This document shows, one piece after another, positions 10,635-21,828 of a DNA stretch of 64,000 bases. The DNA comes from Hibiscus mutabilis (taxonomy: Eukaryota > Streptophyta > Magnoliopsida > Malvales > Malvaceae): NCBI GenBank assembly GCA_019671005.1, contig CM033745.1, positions 37,927,834 through 37,991,833 on the forward strand, given 5' to 3'. A program made the position numbers and the translations under genes. The notes under the pieces are model-generated. The model did no database searches, was not told where the DNA came from, and saw only the letters and a program-made list of their open reading frames with translations. Position 1 is the first letter of the stretch. Each line of letters starts with the position of its first letter.

Positions 10635-11955
10635 TATTTGGAGAAGAACCTCCCCAAAGGATAAATGAACTGCAATCGAGGCCCGGGCCAAAGAATTTCT
10701 AAAGTTCTTGAGACATAGCGAGTACAGCGTAGTGGAACAACTACGGAAGCAACCGCCAGGATCAAAGTGTTGGAATTACTCTTGAGTTCCAGAGAAGCAT
10801 CGGGAGACACTATTAAAAGTGCTGAATCAAACTTTTGTGCCCCATGACATTTCGTAACAAATACGGACATGATAGTGGGGCATATTCGCCTATAATCATA
10901 TCACGTTCGGTGATGATGAGATCCCGGAAGAAGGAAGGGGGTCCACTAAAGCCCTTAACATCACTACCCACCGCAAAGGGTATGTATTACAGGCGTACTA
11001 ATCGACAACGGGTCAGCATTGAATGTCTTGCCTATGGTAACCCCGCAAAGATTACCAATAGATAGTTCGCACCTAAAGCCTTGCTACAACTCGGTAAGGG
11101 CCTTGATGGTACGCAAAAAGGAACAATGGGGAAAATTGAGATACCCCTATTGATCGGACCAATGAATATGTGATCGATTTTGTGGTAATGGACATAAAAC
11201 CATCTTAATTTGCTTGTTGGGAAGACCGTGGATCCACTCGCAGAGTTGTCCCATCATCATTGCATCAGAAATTAAAATTTGTAGTTGAGGGCAAATTGGT
11301 CACGATAGAGAGGCAGAGCATGAATTTGTTGCTTCCGTGACATCGGACCCCTACATTCAAAATGATGAAGAGGCTGCAGAATGCTCGCCCGAGCATTAGA
11401 ACTAGTAAATGCCACATTCGTTTTTGTGAGGAAACCGGATCCCCTACCCTAGGTTATCTAATTGTACCAAGATGACCATCGTGAAACTATGGGCCGAGGA
11501 GCCAAATTAGGAAAAGGGTTGGGAAAGAAATTACAAGGAAACCCGAGACCTAAGAATATCATTACCAAGAAGGATCGTTTTGGGTGGGTTACCAACCAAG
11601 TGTCCAAATGAAGAAAGAAGAATATAAGAGAAAAGAGGAACAAAGGAAAGCTAGATCTAAAGGAGAAGACATTCCGTGGAGGTCGATGTCCTTTCCTAGT
11701 TTAAAAGCCACTTTCATCTCCGGAGGATTCTACCGGCCAGGTCAAGATATTGGAGAGACAATGAAGAAAAATGATGAACTTGGCCAGGAGGAAATGATCA
11801 GTAAAGCATTTGAAGGGATGTGCATCAACATGATAGCTGAAGAGGACCGAGGTAGCAAAATGTTGACCAACATCCGCCCTTGCCATCCCGGGGAGACACT
11901 CAATAACTGGAGCTGCATTGATTTACCTGTAGTTTTTAGGAATAGATCAGAGTAA
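10635..11955 (+). pseudogene. Protease and G-patch region of element B, broken
   Basis: The retroviral-type aspartic protease would cut the Gag-Pol polyprotein. Its active-site block is readable at 10992-11060 as GVLIDNGSALNVLP, with the catalytic Asp codon at 11004; the flap and C-terminal part (LLGRPWIHSA-like, near 11214-11245) need other frames. A G-patch motif follows at 11488-11595, recognised by GRGAKLGKGLGKKLQGNPRP and then KKDRFG; a G-patch after protease is known in this branch and is thought to bind nucleic acid. The segment 11584-11955 is open and continues the pol linker (LRP-poor, acidic, ending before RT). I count at least five frameshifts or stops in the protease part. Confidence 0.75.
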
Positions 11956-12036
11956 TGCTCCGAATCAACCTTTTGTTTTTGCCCATAGACAGTCTCTTTC
12001 CCAATACAATTCATTCTCATTTAATGCAGGTCGCTC

Positions 12037-13341
12037 ATGATCGACGATATGAATGATACTGGATCCAATCCTGGAGTAAGTTTCGAAAGCCCTAAGGTCT
12101 CAGAGGAAACGGAGGGAGGATATGATGAAATAGAAATTGAGGTCCCAGAAGAATTAAAGAGAATGGTGGACAACGAAGAAAGGCAGATTATGCCCCACCA
12201 AGAAGAAACAAAAATTGTCAACTTAGGGACTGAAGAAACGAGAAGAGAAATAAAAATAGGAACGACGATTTCCTCAAAAACCAAGCATGAACTGATAGCC
12301 CTGCTTCAAGAATTCAAGGATGTCTTCGCTGGACTTATCAAGATATGCCAGGATTAAATACCGACATAGTGGTGCACAAATTGCCAACAAAGTCGGAGTG
12401 CAAACCAAGACCAAGAAAAACTTCGGAGAATGAGACCAGATATGTTGTTAAAGATCCGAGAAGAAGTGAAAAAGCAATTTGATCTGGATTCTTGAAGTAG
12501 CCAAATACCCCGAGTGGGTTGCAAACATTGTACCAAGTACCAAAGAAAAGACGGAAAGTTCGTATGTGTGTAGATTATAGGGATGCAAATCGAGCTAGCC
12601 CAAAAGACAACTTCCCTTTGCCACATATTAACACTGGTTGACAACACCGCAGGACATTCATGGTTTTCCTTTATGGATGGCTTCTCAGGATACAACCAGA
12701 TAAAGATGGATCCTAACGACATGGAGAAAACCACATTCATAACCATGTGGGGCACTTTTTGTTACCAAGTAATGCCATTTGGGCTAAAGAATGCATGGGC
12801 AACGTACCAAAGAGCAATGGTGACTCTTTTCCATGACATGATGCACAAAGAAATAGAAGTATACGTCGATGATATGATTGCCAAATCTCGAAGCAGAGGA
12901 AGAGCACCTACGGACTTAAAGAAACTATTCCAAAGACTACGGAAGTACCAACTAAGGCTCAATCCTGCCAAGTGTACCTTCGCCGTTACTTCTGGAAAAC
13001 TCCTAGGGTTTGTAGTAAGCAGAAGAGGGATTGAGATTGATCCCGATAAAGTGAAAGCCATCCAGGACCTTTCACCACCCCGCACGCAAAAGGAAGTTCG
13101 CGGTTTCCTAGGGAGGCTGAATTATATCTCTCGTTTCATTTCCCAATTAACCAATCAATGCGACCCGGTCTTCAGACTTCTTAGAAAGAATAATTCTGGC
13201 GTGTGGGATGAAGAATGTCAAAAGGCCCTAGAAAAGATCAAAAAGTACCTGACAAATGCTCCAATTTTAGTCGCACCGGTACCCGGTCGACCACTAATTC
13301 TCTACCTAACGGTCTTGAGAATTCAATGGGATGCGTACTAG
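12037..13341 (+). pseudogene. Reverse transcriptase of element B, frameshifted
   Basis: This is the RNA-dependent DNA polymerase of the element. The N-terminal approach (12037-12330) is acidic and ends in LLQEFKDVFAG; a one-base frame change near 12330 follows. The fingers region carries VRMCVDYRDANRASPKDNFPL near 12552-12615 (split here by a one-base insertion near 12632). From 12583 the frame is open for 252 codons: MDGFSGYNQI (about 12674), VMPFGLKNA (about 12772), the catalytic YVDD at 12862-12873, the thumb, and the connection region with FLGRLNYISRFI. The family sequence would continue into RNase H, but a stop at 13339 ends the frame after LRIQWDAY. Confidence 0.9.
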
Positions 13342-13558
13342 GGCAACACGATGAGTCAAGAAAGAAGGAGCAGGCCATCTATTACCTAAGCAGAAATTCA
13401 ACGATTGCGAAACACGGTACCGCCCAAAGCGAAGCGTGTTGCGCTCTAGTTTGGGCTACCAAGCGACTCAGCAAGACTGTTGTACCATACTACCCGGTTG
13501 ATATCCAAGCTAGACCCATTAAAGTTCCTAATGGAAGCGCCAAAGACTAACGGGAAGG
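13342..13558 (+). pseudogene. First RNase H region (RT-linked), broken
   Basis: This continues the RT polyprotein in other frames. Readable pieces are MGCVLGQHDESRKKEQAIYYLS (13329-13394) and YSKLDPLKFLMEAPK-like sequence near 13500, the usual RT-linked RNase H layout of Ty3/gypsy elements. At least two frame changes separate the pieces. In the Tat/Ogre branch this domain is often degenerate because a second, archaeal-type RNase H follows, as it does here. Confidence 0.7.
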
Positions 13559-14266
13559 ATGGCTCGATGGGCGATGCTCTTATCCAAATTCGACATCGTA
13601 TATGTCAATCAAAAAGCCGTAAAAGGGAGTGCCGTAGCAGATTTCCTGGCAAGTCGTGCTTCGGATGACTATGAGGCATTGAACTTTAGTTTCCCAGACG
13701 AAGACTTGATGTGCATTACAACCGAAGAAGAGATTTCAGATGATGTGTCATGGAAACTTTACTTCGACGGAGCCTCCAACGCCCTCGGACATGGGATAGG
13801 GGCAGTGCTAATCTCACCTGAGGACGTATATTATCCTTTCACCAGCAGATTGGAATTCTTCTGCACAAACAATATAGCTGAATACGAAGCTTGCATCATG
13901 GGATTAAACTCAGCCATCGAGAGAAAGGTTAAGTAACTTCGAGTGTTCGGAGATTCGTCCCTAGTCATTTACCAATTGCACGGGGAGTGGGAAACCAGAG
14001 ACCCGAAGTTGGTCAAATATCACAAATTAATCCAAGAGCTCGTCAAAGAGTTCGAAAAGGTCAGCTTCAATTACCTACCCCGAGAAGAAAATCAGATGGC
14101 GGATGCGTTGGCAACCTTGGCATCCATGTTTAAAACAAACACCTGGGCGGAAATGAGACCCATTGAGATGCAGACATTTGAAAAGCCTGCTCATTGTTGT
14201 AATATACAGGAAGAGATTGACGGAAATCCATGGTACTATGATATCCTGCAATATGTCAAGCTTTGA
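13559..14266 (+). pseudogene. Archaeal-type (second) RNase H of element B, one stop codon
   Basis: A second RNase H after the RT-linked one marks the Tat/Ogre branch. The first piece (13559-13936) includes the opening beta strand KLYFDGASNALG with the catalytic Asp codon at 13766, and NIAEYEACIMGL with the catalytic Glu. An in-frame TAA at 13934 (shared with element A) precedes VFGDSSLVIYQLHGEW, which carries the next Asp, and ENQMADALATLASMF, which carries the last Asp; these lie in the piece 13943-14266. All four acidic positions are therefore present on the two sides of the stop. The downstream linker ends at TGA 14264. Confidence 0.85.
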
Positions 14267-14370
14267 AAGTATCCAGAAGGGGCAAACGACAATGATGTAA
14301 AACGCAAAAAAATGGCAACGAAATATGTCATAGATGGGGAGATCTGTATAGGAAAAGTCATGATCAAACA

Positions 14371-15456
14371 TTGCTGAGATGTGTGGATGCCTGGGAGGCG
14401 AAGGAAATCTTAGCCGAAGTACATGACGGGATCGTGGAACGACGCCAACGGGTTGTCTATAGCCCGAAAAATTATGAGATACGGTTATTTTCGGTTGACC
14501 ATGGAGGAGATTGCATCGATTACGCCAGAAATGCCACAAATGCCAAATTTATGCTGATAAAATTCATGCACCCCATCGCCTCTACACACCATGAATTCTT
14601 CGTGGCCTTCGCAGCATGGGGCATGGACGTTATCGCGCAGATCCATCCGAAGGCCTCCAATGGGCACCGTTTCATTTTGGTCGCCATAGACTACTTCACC
14701 AAATGGGTAGAGGCAGCGTCTTACGCCAATATCACCAGGACTACAGTTTGTAAGTTCTTAAGGAAGGAAATTATTTGTCGATACGGATTGCCAGAGAGGA
14801 TCATCACCGATAATGCTTCCAATCTGAACAACAAAATGATAAAGGACGTGTGCACTCAATTCAAAATAACACACCATAATTCCACAGTCTATCGTCCTAA
14901 AATGAATGGAGCAGTGGAAGCGGCAAACAAAAATATAAAGAAGATCATAGCGAAAACTACGGATACCTACAAGGATTGGCATGAGAAGTTACCTTTCGCC
15001 TATAGGACGTCCATTCGCACATCAACGGGGGCAACACCCTACTCCTTGGTGTATGGCGAAGCAAAGATCCTAATTGAGGTAGAGATTCCGTCCCTCCGAG
15101 TCTTAAACGAAGTAAAACTGGAAGAAGCTGAATGGGTGCAGGCCAGAATCGACCAGCTAAATCTCATTGACGAAAAAAGACTAAAAGCCATTTGTCATGG
15201 TCAGATGTACCAAAAGCGGATGGTTCAGGCTTACAACAAAAAGGTGCGCCCAAGAGAATTCAAAGAAGGGGATCTGGTACTCAAGAGAATCCTCCCAATC
15301 CAGAAAGATTCTCGAGGAAAATGGATGCCCAATTGGGAAGGACCATACGTCGTAAAGAAGGCCTTCTCAGGAGGAGCCCTAATCCTAACAGAAATGGACG
15401 GGGACGAGCTGAAAAATCCCGTAAATTCTGATGCCGTCAAGAAATACTATCTCTAA
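14371..15456 (+). CDS. Integrase of element B, longest intact pol frame (361 codons)
   Basis: The integrase catalyses insertion of element DNA. The core is intact with D107 (codon 14689, in VAIDYFTKW), D147 (codon 14809, in ITDNAS) and E183 (codon 14917, in NGAVEAANKN), which gives D-X39-D-X35-E. The C-terminal part has FKEGDLVLKRI and WEGPYVVKKAF and ends KKYYL, the normal end for this branch. Oddities: the N-terminal His/Cys zinc finger is scrambled (14371-14570 reads through in a shifted frame, with no CX2C), and a 9-bp gap removes part of the FALFAYRTS-like segment kept in element A. So the frame is open but the protein is probably not normal. The start is only the first ATG in frame; the natural protein is part of a polyprotein. 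Confidence 0.85.
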   Translation: MLRCVDAWEAKEILAEVHDGIVERRQRVVYSPKNYEIRLFSVDHGGDCIDYARNATNAKFMLIKFMHPIASTHHEFFVAFAAWGMDVIAQIHPKASNGHRFILVAIDYFTKWVEAASYANITRTTVCKFLRKEIICRYGLPERIITDNASNLNNKMIKDVCTQFKITHHNSTVYRPKMNGAVEAANKNIKKIIAKTTDTYKDWHEKLPFAYRTSIRTSTGATPYSLVYGEAKILIEVEIPSLRVLNEVKLEEAEWVQARIDQLNLIDEKRLKAICHGQMYQKRMVQAYNKKVRPREFKEGDLVLKRILPIQKDSRGKWMPNWEGPYVVKKAFSGGALILTEMDGDELKNPVNSDAVKKYYL

Positions 15457-16400
15457 AAAAAATGGAGAGCTCGGGATGAAAAAACTCAAACCAAGGCGTC
15501 TTGAAGCAAAGGAAGGACTCGAGTTGAAAACCCGCAAAGGGCGGCTCGGGTAAGTTAAATATCCAAGAGAAGAGTATCCCCATGAGCATCATGAAGAGGA
15601 AGCTTCGGGCAAAAATTCTACACCAGTTGACAGGATCATGTGTCATTCATATCAAGATAATGAGAGATCTTGTATTTAACTTATACGTGTCATACCTTTC
15701 TTTCTAAGATATCTCAAAGCCCTTAATCCTAATAAAACCATGTTTTGAGCATCCATTCCTAGCCTCCTTGTCAATTTCAAATGATAAGATAACATAGGCT
15801 TATAATGAAACAAGAGATTTGAAGCATTACTATGATTTAACCTTGAAAATTGCAGGTAATCAAAGAAAACGGTTAACTCCGTCCTTTAAGTTCCCTAAAT
15901 GGCTATCGATCGGGAAGGCGGGAAGCTTCAAACAACCTGATAGGAAAACCGATGGCACATGTCCTATCTATTCAAGAAAAGCATACGAGATAACAAAAGA
16001 AATCTCCTGGGGGAAAACCAGAAGGGCACCTCTTTTGAAAAAAAAAATCTCTCTCTAAAGTGAAAACCAGAAAGGGCGCTTTAAAATTCCAAGTCAGAAT
16101 TGAAAAAGAGAAAGATCGAGACGGTTGAACTTGGCAGTGAAGAAGGGTATCGATGCCCGTAACAAAGGAGAAAGCAAACGGCAAAAAGGACCAAAACAAA
16201 CCCACCATGATATTGAAGCTCATGCATCATGAATAGTCAAACATCACTAGGATTAGGAGCATGTCAATTCATTCATTTGTCATAGCATTTTGTTTTCATC
16301 TCAGGTATTTGCAGATCCAAAGAGACATCAAGGGTCATCATGATGTGAGTCCCAAATGAGGAGACAATGTTTTTACATAAAGGCACATGTTTTCAAGCTC
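15457..16400 (+). other. 3' noncoding region of element B
   Basis: This matches 1558-2490. It is purine-rich with repeated gaaaacc and gaaagggcg phrases. Short Lys/Arg-rich frames at 15819-16058 do not persist between the copies in one frame, so no gene is called. It leads into the hairpin cluster. Confidence 0.7.
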
Positions 16401-16407
16401 TGGAGAA

Positions 16408-16830
16408 AGGTTCTATATAGGAAGAACTCTCCTCTCCGAGGCTTCAGAAGCTGAAAGTTCTATATAGGAAGGACTAACAGCTCTAGGGTGAAGACTCGCA
16501 GTTCTATATAGGAAGAACTCCCGGTCAAAGAAATTCACCCATGACACGCAAGATTATATAGGAGATCCTGCTATGTCAAAGGCAAAGAGTCTTATATAGG
16601 AAAGACTCTGAGCTCCATTGTCTTAGGGTGAAGGGTTCTGTGTCAAAAAGAACCTGTGGCTCTGAGATTCCAGACGCCAAAAAGTTCTATATAGGAGGAA
16701 CTGATGGCTCCAAGGTGAAGACTCGCAGTTCTATATAGGAAGAACTCCAGTCAAAGCAATTCACCTATGACACAGGGTTATATAGGAAACCTGTTGTGTC
16801 AAAAGCAAAGAGTCTTATATAGGAAAGACT
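16408..16830 (+). repeat. Cluster of nine short hairpins with TATATAGG core (element B)
   Basis: Here the arms are better preserved than in element A. Examples: GTTC/GAAC near 16411, AGTTC/GAACT near 16502 and 16732, AGAGTCTT/AAGACTCT near 16587 (8 bp), GAT/ATC near 16552, CAGG/CCTG with GTT/AAC near 16774, and AGTCTT/AAGACT near 16812. The core TATATAGG stays constant while the stems change on both sides together. Between them recur the phrases gctcca-aggtgaagactcgca and ttcaccyatgacac. Confidence 0.9.
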
Positions 16831-16848
16831 CCGAGCTTCATTGTCTTA

Positions 16849-17613
16849 GAGCGAAGGGTTCAATGTCGAAAGAGCCTGTAGCTCCAAGATCGGAAGGTGA
16901 CGAAGTTCTATATAGGAAGAGCTTACGAGCCTGAAGATTCGCCAAGGAAGAGCGGAAATGTCCAAAAGAATTCGTTTTCCAAAGCTAAAAATCAGAGCGA
17001 AGGGTTCAATGTCGAAAGAGCCTGTAGCTCCAAGATCGGAAGGTGACGAAGTTCTATATAGGAAGAGCTTACGAGCCTGAAGATTCGGCCAAGGAAGAGC
17101 GGAAATGCCCAAAAGAATTCGTTTTTCCAAAGCTAAAAATCAGAGCGAAGGGTTCAATGTCGAAAGAGCCTGTAGCTCCAAGATCGGAAGGTGACGAAGT
17201 TCTATATAGGAAGAGCTTACGAGCCTGAAGATTCGGCCAAGGAAGAGCGGAAATGCCCAAAAGAATTCGTTTTTCCAAAGCTAAAAATCAGAGCGAAGGG
17301 TTCAATGTCGAAAGAGCCTGTAGCTCCAAGATCGGAAGGTGATGAAGTTCTATATAGGAAGAACTTACGAGCCTGAAGATTCGGCCAAGGAAGAGCGGAA
17401 ATGTCCAAAAGAATTCGTTTTCCAAAGCTACAAACAGGGAAGTCCGATAAAAATCGAGCGAAGGGTTCAATGTCGAAAGAGCCCGTAGCTCCAAGATCGG
17501 AAGGTGACGAAGTTCTATATAGGAAGAACTTACGAGCCTCAAGATTCGCCAAGGAAGAGCGAAAATGTCCAAAAGAATTCGTTTTCCGAGGCTACAAACA
17601 GGAAGTCCGATAA
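16849..17613 (+). repeat. Five tandem units of about 148 bp (element B)
   Basis: Units start with gagcgaaggg at 16849, 16995, 17143, 17291 and 17456 (spacing 146, 148, 148, 165 bp). This matches the five units of element A in number and in the longer last interval. Each has one hairpin AAGTTC-TATATAGGA-AGA(A/G)CTT, where the A/G change still allows a G-U pair in RNA. Units 1-3 carry GAGCTT and units 4-5 carry GAACTT. Confidence 0.95.
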
Positions 17614-17659
17614 AATGAGTGCTTATGAATCTTTGCTTTGTTTCCCATTTCATGAGAAC

Positions 17660-17676
17660 AAGCAAAAGAGGGCAAC
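17660..17676 (+). other. Polypurine tract of element B
   Basis: The run aagcaaaagagggcaac ends immediately before TGTAATCACTC, the LTR start. It is the expected priming site for plus-strand synthesis. Confidence 0.85.
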
Positions 17677-19545
17677 TGTAATCACTCATTTTTACTTAAA
17701 TGTATTACTATTGCATGTATATTTATTATATGAATGTTACTAATATGAGGTGTGTGCATGTATAAGCTACGTGTACGTATTAGGGTCGTATGTATGTCAC
17801 GTATGTATCTAGGGTATAAGCGTATGTAGATGTCATGTTAATTATACATATGGATACTAGAATATTATTAATTAATGACCGTATAATATGAAATATATAT
17901 TTTCGTATGTACATGTACAGCTGTTATAATTATTATTATTATTATTAGTGGGCTGACTAAATGTAAAATTAAATATATATATTAAGCCCAAGTAAAAAGT
18001 CCGAGTCCAATTACAAAAATCCAATTACAAAGCCCGTTTGGCCCAACTCTGAATCCTATCTAATTACAATGTGCAGGTAACTATGGGCCGTTGGATCAAG
18101 ATCTGATCCAACGGCCACGATGCAATGAAGGTTAAAAATATCTGCCAGCGCAAGACTCCACACGTATGGACCGTTCGAGTGCCAAAGCGCGCGTGTGGTC
18201 CACGCGCGAACGCTTTATTATCCCACGCGCGTAAGATCCACGCGCGTTCGACTCCGATCGCGGTGCTCCACGTGGCGAAATCGAAGCCGTTTCATCGATC
18301 GAGGCTTCATCCAGCCGATCGTTCTTCAAGCCATCTCGACCGTTAGATCGGATCGATCTAATAATAAAAATGCGTCCGCCTCAAAAAAAAAATGACCACA
18401 CCGCCACCACGCCCTTAATCACCCCGCGTTTTTGAAATTTTCATTTTGAGTATGCCCTTGGTATAATTACAACTCTGGTCTTTGTAGGTTTTATTTGTTT
18501 TTCGATTTCGTCCCTAAATTACATGTTATTGCTCTTTAATTTCGCCACTTGATTTTCATTTTCCTTTCATTTTTCAGTCCTATTTTCTTTGTAAATATTA
18601 TTGTTCGAATTATAATCGTATATGTGGATATTATTTCATTTTATATCTCCCGTATATGACTCATTTTATGTTTATATGTATATATATGTGTCAAGTATGA
18701 TATTCGTTTTTTTATCTGGTTATTCATATCAAGCATATTATGTTTTAATTGATTCGTACATAGCGTATTCTGTATTTTATATGTGTGTGAGCTTTCTTAT
18801 TTTTTAGGGCTACATGTTAGTATATTTACCCTTTTTTACGATATGTTGACCCGTATATATTGAAATATGTTTTATTATCAGTATACATGTCTTTTGAAAT
18901 ATTTGTTCGTATATATATATTTATTCCTACCTTATTATTTTGACATATGATAGTTGTTTTTATCTATTATTTAGAATAATATGTATATGCATGTTTTAAT
19001 CTAGAATATCATCTATGTTAGATTAATATTCTGTTATGACAATATTTACTACACTTAAATATTTCACCATGTTTTATATTTTTGCCACTAAGATTGCATA
19101 TGATATATAAATTGTTAATGCGGTGTCCTTTTATCCGAGCGTAAACGGGGCCAGTATCAAGCGTAGTGATAGTGGTTGGGCGTTTATTCTCGGATAACGA
19201 GACCCTTAAAATATATTCGCAATTATGACCGAAATTTAAAATAATCGTCACTTTAATCCGGAAAATCCAATATTCATAAAGCGGTAATTATTAAAGTACC
19301 AATTTTTTTGGGCGGTGTGGGGGTGCTAATCCTTCCCCATCCGTAACCGACTCCCGAACCCTGTCTTTTGAATCTCTGGTTTTGTGGTGTCCGGCCTACC
19401 TAAGTGGCCGGTGGCGACTCCATTTTTATAAGGTCTTTTTTGTAAACCCCACGGAATAAATATTTTTAAATATCACAAACACTTTTGAAAAAAAACATTT
19501 CAAAAAAAAATATTATCGTTTTTATTTAGCGAGACCTTCGCTACA
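17677..19545 (+). repeat. 3' LTR of element B
   Basis: It starts TGTAATCACTC after the polypurine tract and ends CCTTCGCTACA, giving TG...CA ends and 1869 bp. An intact 12-bp-arm palindrome (GGCCGTTGGATC / GATCCAACGGCC) lies at 18086-18116. The landmark ggtggcgactcc lies near 19418. The flanking bases acatg (19546-19550) would be the target-site duplication, but the partner is outside the window because element A extends past the left edge. Confidence 0.9.
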
Positions 19546-19940
19546 ACATGTAGTTATCACTATGAGCAATGTTGTGACTTTCACATAATAATCCAATAAA
19601 CATGCTCATAACAGGCCAGTCCAGTATAACGTTCTCTAACACATACTTATGTATTGATTTTGACATCTCCATGTCAATGACAACACTTTATCATCAATCA
19701 ACTACATATTAGTCTTAATTCATTATTGTTGTCCATTCCCACAATAATACTTGACTAAGGACATTTAAGAATAACCATATTATTCTAAGGACTTTATTAT
19801 AATTCATTTTATTTATGCACGCAGAATTGTAGCTGAAAATAATAATGGCAATGCCTTTTTATGAATAAACAAGGTAAAAAAACAAATGACATTTATAATC
19901 ATCTTATGATTGGTCTTTCAACATTATAAGCTTTTAAAAA
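19546..19940. other. Unassigned A/T-rich flank
   Basis: No reading frame or recognised element is seen. It contains no copy of the neighbouring LTR. It may be a remnant of another retroelement LTR, but I cannot name it. Confidence 0.4.
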
Positions 19941-21787
19941 CTATGTATATATATTATATGCTTTTAAAAATCATACTATATGAACTTTGTAAAACTATAT
20001 TGTGCACTTTAAAAAGGCATATGGTATAAACTTTACAAAACCATACTTTACATATACCATATATTTTGAAACCAAATTATATCATGTGCATTATATACAA
20101 AAAGAAACTATATATTATACTATGCATTATATTCATAAACTACATGCTATAACATGCGTATTGAACATAACAGATACATACATATCAAGCTGCATAAAAC
20201 ATATATCAACAAGAAATTAGAAGCATAAACACCAAAAACCAGGACTAAAATGCAAAAGAAACAAAACTTACGGCAGAAATTAAAAATATATATGAAAAAA
20301 ACGATATTAGGTTAGGGACCTATGAGGGGACTGGGAGCACAAATAATAAAGGCATAATGGCTTAATGGGTGTAATTATCCCACGCGAAGGGACCTATGAG
20401 GGGATTTACCCATGCAGAAGGACCGCATGCATAATTAGGTTAGGGCGGAGGGATTTAAAAAACAATTTACCCTTTTTAAAAAAGGACCGAGTATATAACT
20501 CGTTTTTCTCCAAAAACATAAAGTTTTATAACCCTTTACCCCTTTTTAAACCAAAACCCTCTCCCCCTTTCGCTCCTACTCAGATGAACGCGGCGACAGT
20601 GTTTATCTGCACCGCTGCAAGTCTCAAAAATTGACCAAACTCCTCCGTGTCGTCCGCCGCTCGCCAGCGTTTGGCGAACCCAAAACAACCCATTTTTATT
20701 CCCAAACTAGATCTGAACTTAGATTTAAAAGAAAACCCTTAAAACACACCTTTGTTTCGAAACTAGAGACCCAAAATCTCTTTTTTGAAGTCGGTAACCC
20801 CTTTTTTGACAACCAAGATCCTCTCCGATGGTTTCTCTGCCGGCTCACCATGCGCGACCCTAAGAGGCCAAAAGTCTTATCGCCAGTTGGAAATCCAACC
20901 ACATCGAAGAGGAAGCCGAACCCGCACATAAAAGGTGAAACGACAAAGGTCGAATCCTCACCCCTACTATTTTTCCCTTTTTTGCATGTTTGCTTTTATG
21001 ACGATGATGATGCGAAAGAAAGAAGATGATGTTTACCTAAAAACTTTTGAGTTTTTTCTACTTTCTTCTCTATTGCTTTTGATTTTCCCGAATGGTTTAC
21101 AAGTGTTTAGGGTTTCGCTCTTTATACCCCGATATTACATGCATGTTAAAAAAATGACAAATAAAACCTAAAATCCATATTGGCTGTCTTTGGTTTTTTC
21201 TGATATTTTTGATTCGCTTCCTAATTTTTCCAATTTGTTTCTCTGATCTTTTGATATTATGTTTCTTTTGCATGTGAGTCGTGACGATAAACTAGGGAGG
21301 AGGGGAGGTTAGATGGCAGAAGGCGGAGCTCTGGCGCCGTACTTCTTGTCTCCTTGGATATCGTGGACGTTCGAGAAGGGGAGGGGACCAAAGTGAGAAG
21401 ATGATTGGAGAGCAAGGCTCGTTGGTAGCCATTGGATCTGCCAGGGTGGAAATGGCATTAGAAGATCAACAAACGTGCGTGGCGGCCACGCGAGAGATGA
21501 CGAGCCAGAGGTAGATGCGGCACCAAGGCAGCTAGGGTTTTATCAATACGATCTGGACCTTCAGATCTGAAACAGATTTGACAGATGGTAGTTGGCTACG
21601 CAAATATCAAAGAGGGCCAATTAGATTAGGGTTTTTTGTGGTTATCATATTAGGGCCAAGCATATGTAACATTTTTTCAGTTTTTGAATGTAACTAAACT
21701 CTCAATAAACACTTGGGCTTTATTAATTTTATTATTATTTTGGGATTTATTTATTTAAATTTTCTCTTTTTGATTTTTCAGTTTAGA

Positions 21788-21828
<41 letters not shown>

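Larger units (their letters stand above)
3772..19545 (+). mobile_element. Tat/Ogre-type Ty3/gypsy retrotransposon, near full length (element B)
   Basis: Element B runs from its 5' LTR (shared with element A) to the 3' LTR ending at 19545. The internal order is ORF1 (DUF7745-like), gag, protease with G-patch, reverse transcriptase, RNase H, archaeal-type RNase H, integrase, long 3' noncoding region with hairpins and tandem repeats, polypurine tract, LTR. The extra ORF before gag and the second RNase H are hallmarks of the Tat/Ogre branch. Every coding part is interrupted by frameshifts or stops as read. The two LTRs look close to identical apart from CAG/CTG-associated indels, which suggests a young insertion. 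No primer-binding site could be recognised after the 5' LTR. Confidence 0.9.

Noticed and set aside
20365..21171. Three plus-strand frames of 78-132 codons as host genes
   Set aside because: They lie inside an LTR-like block whose relative at 27221-30332 does not keep the frames.
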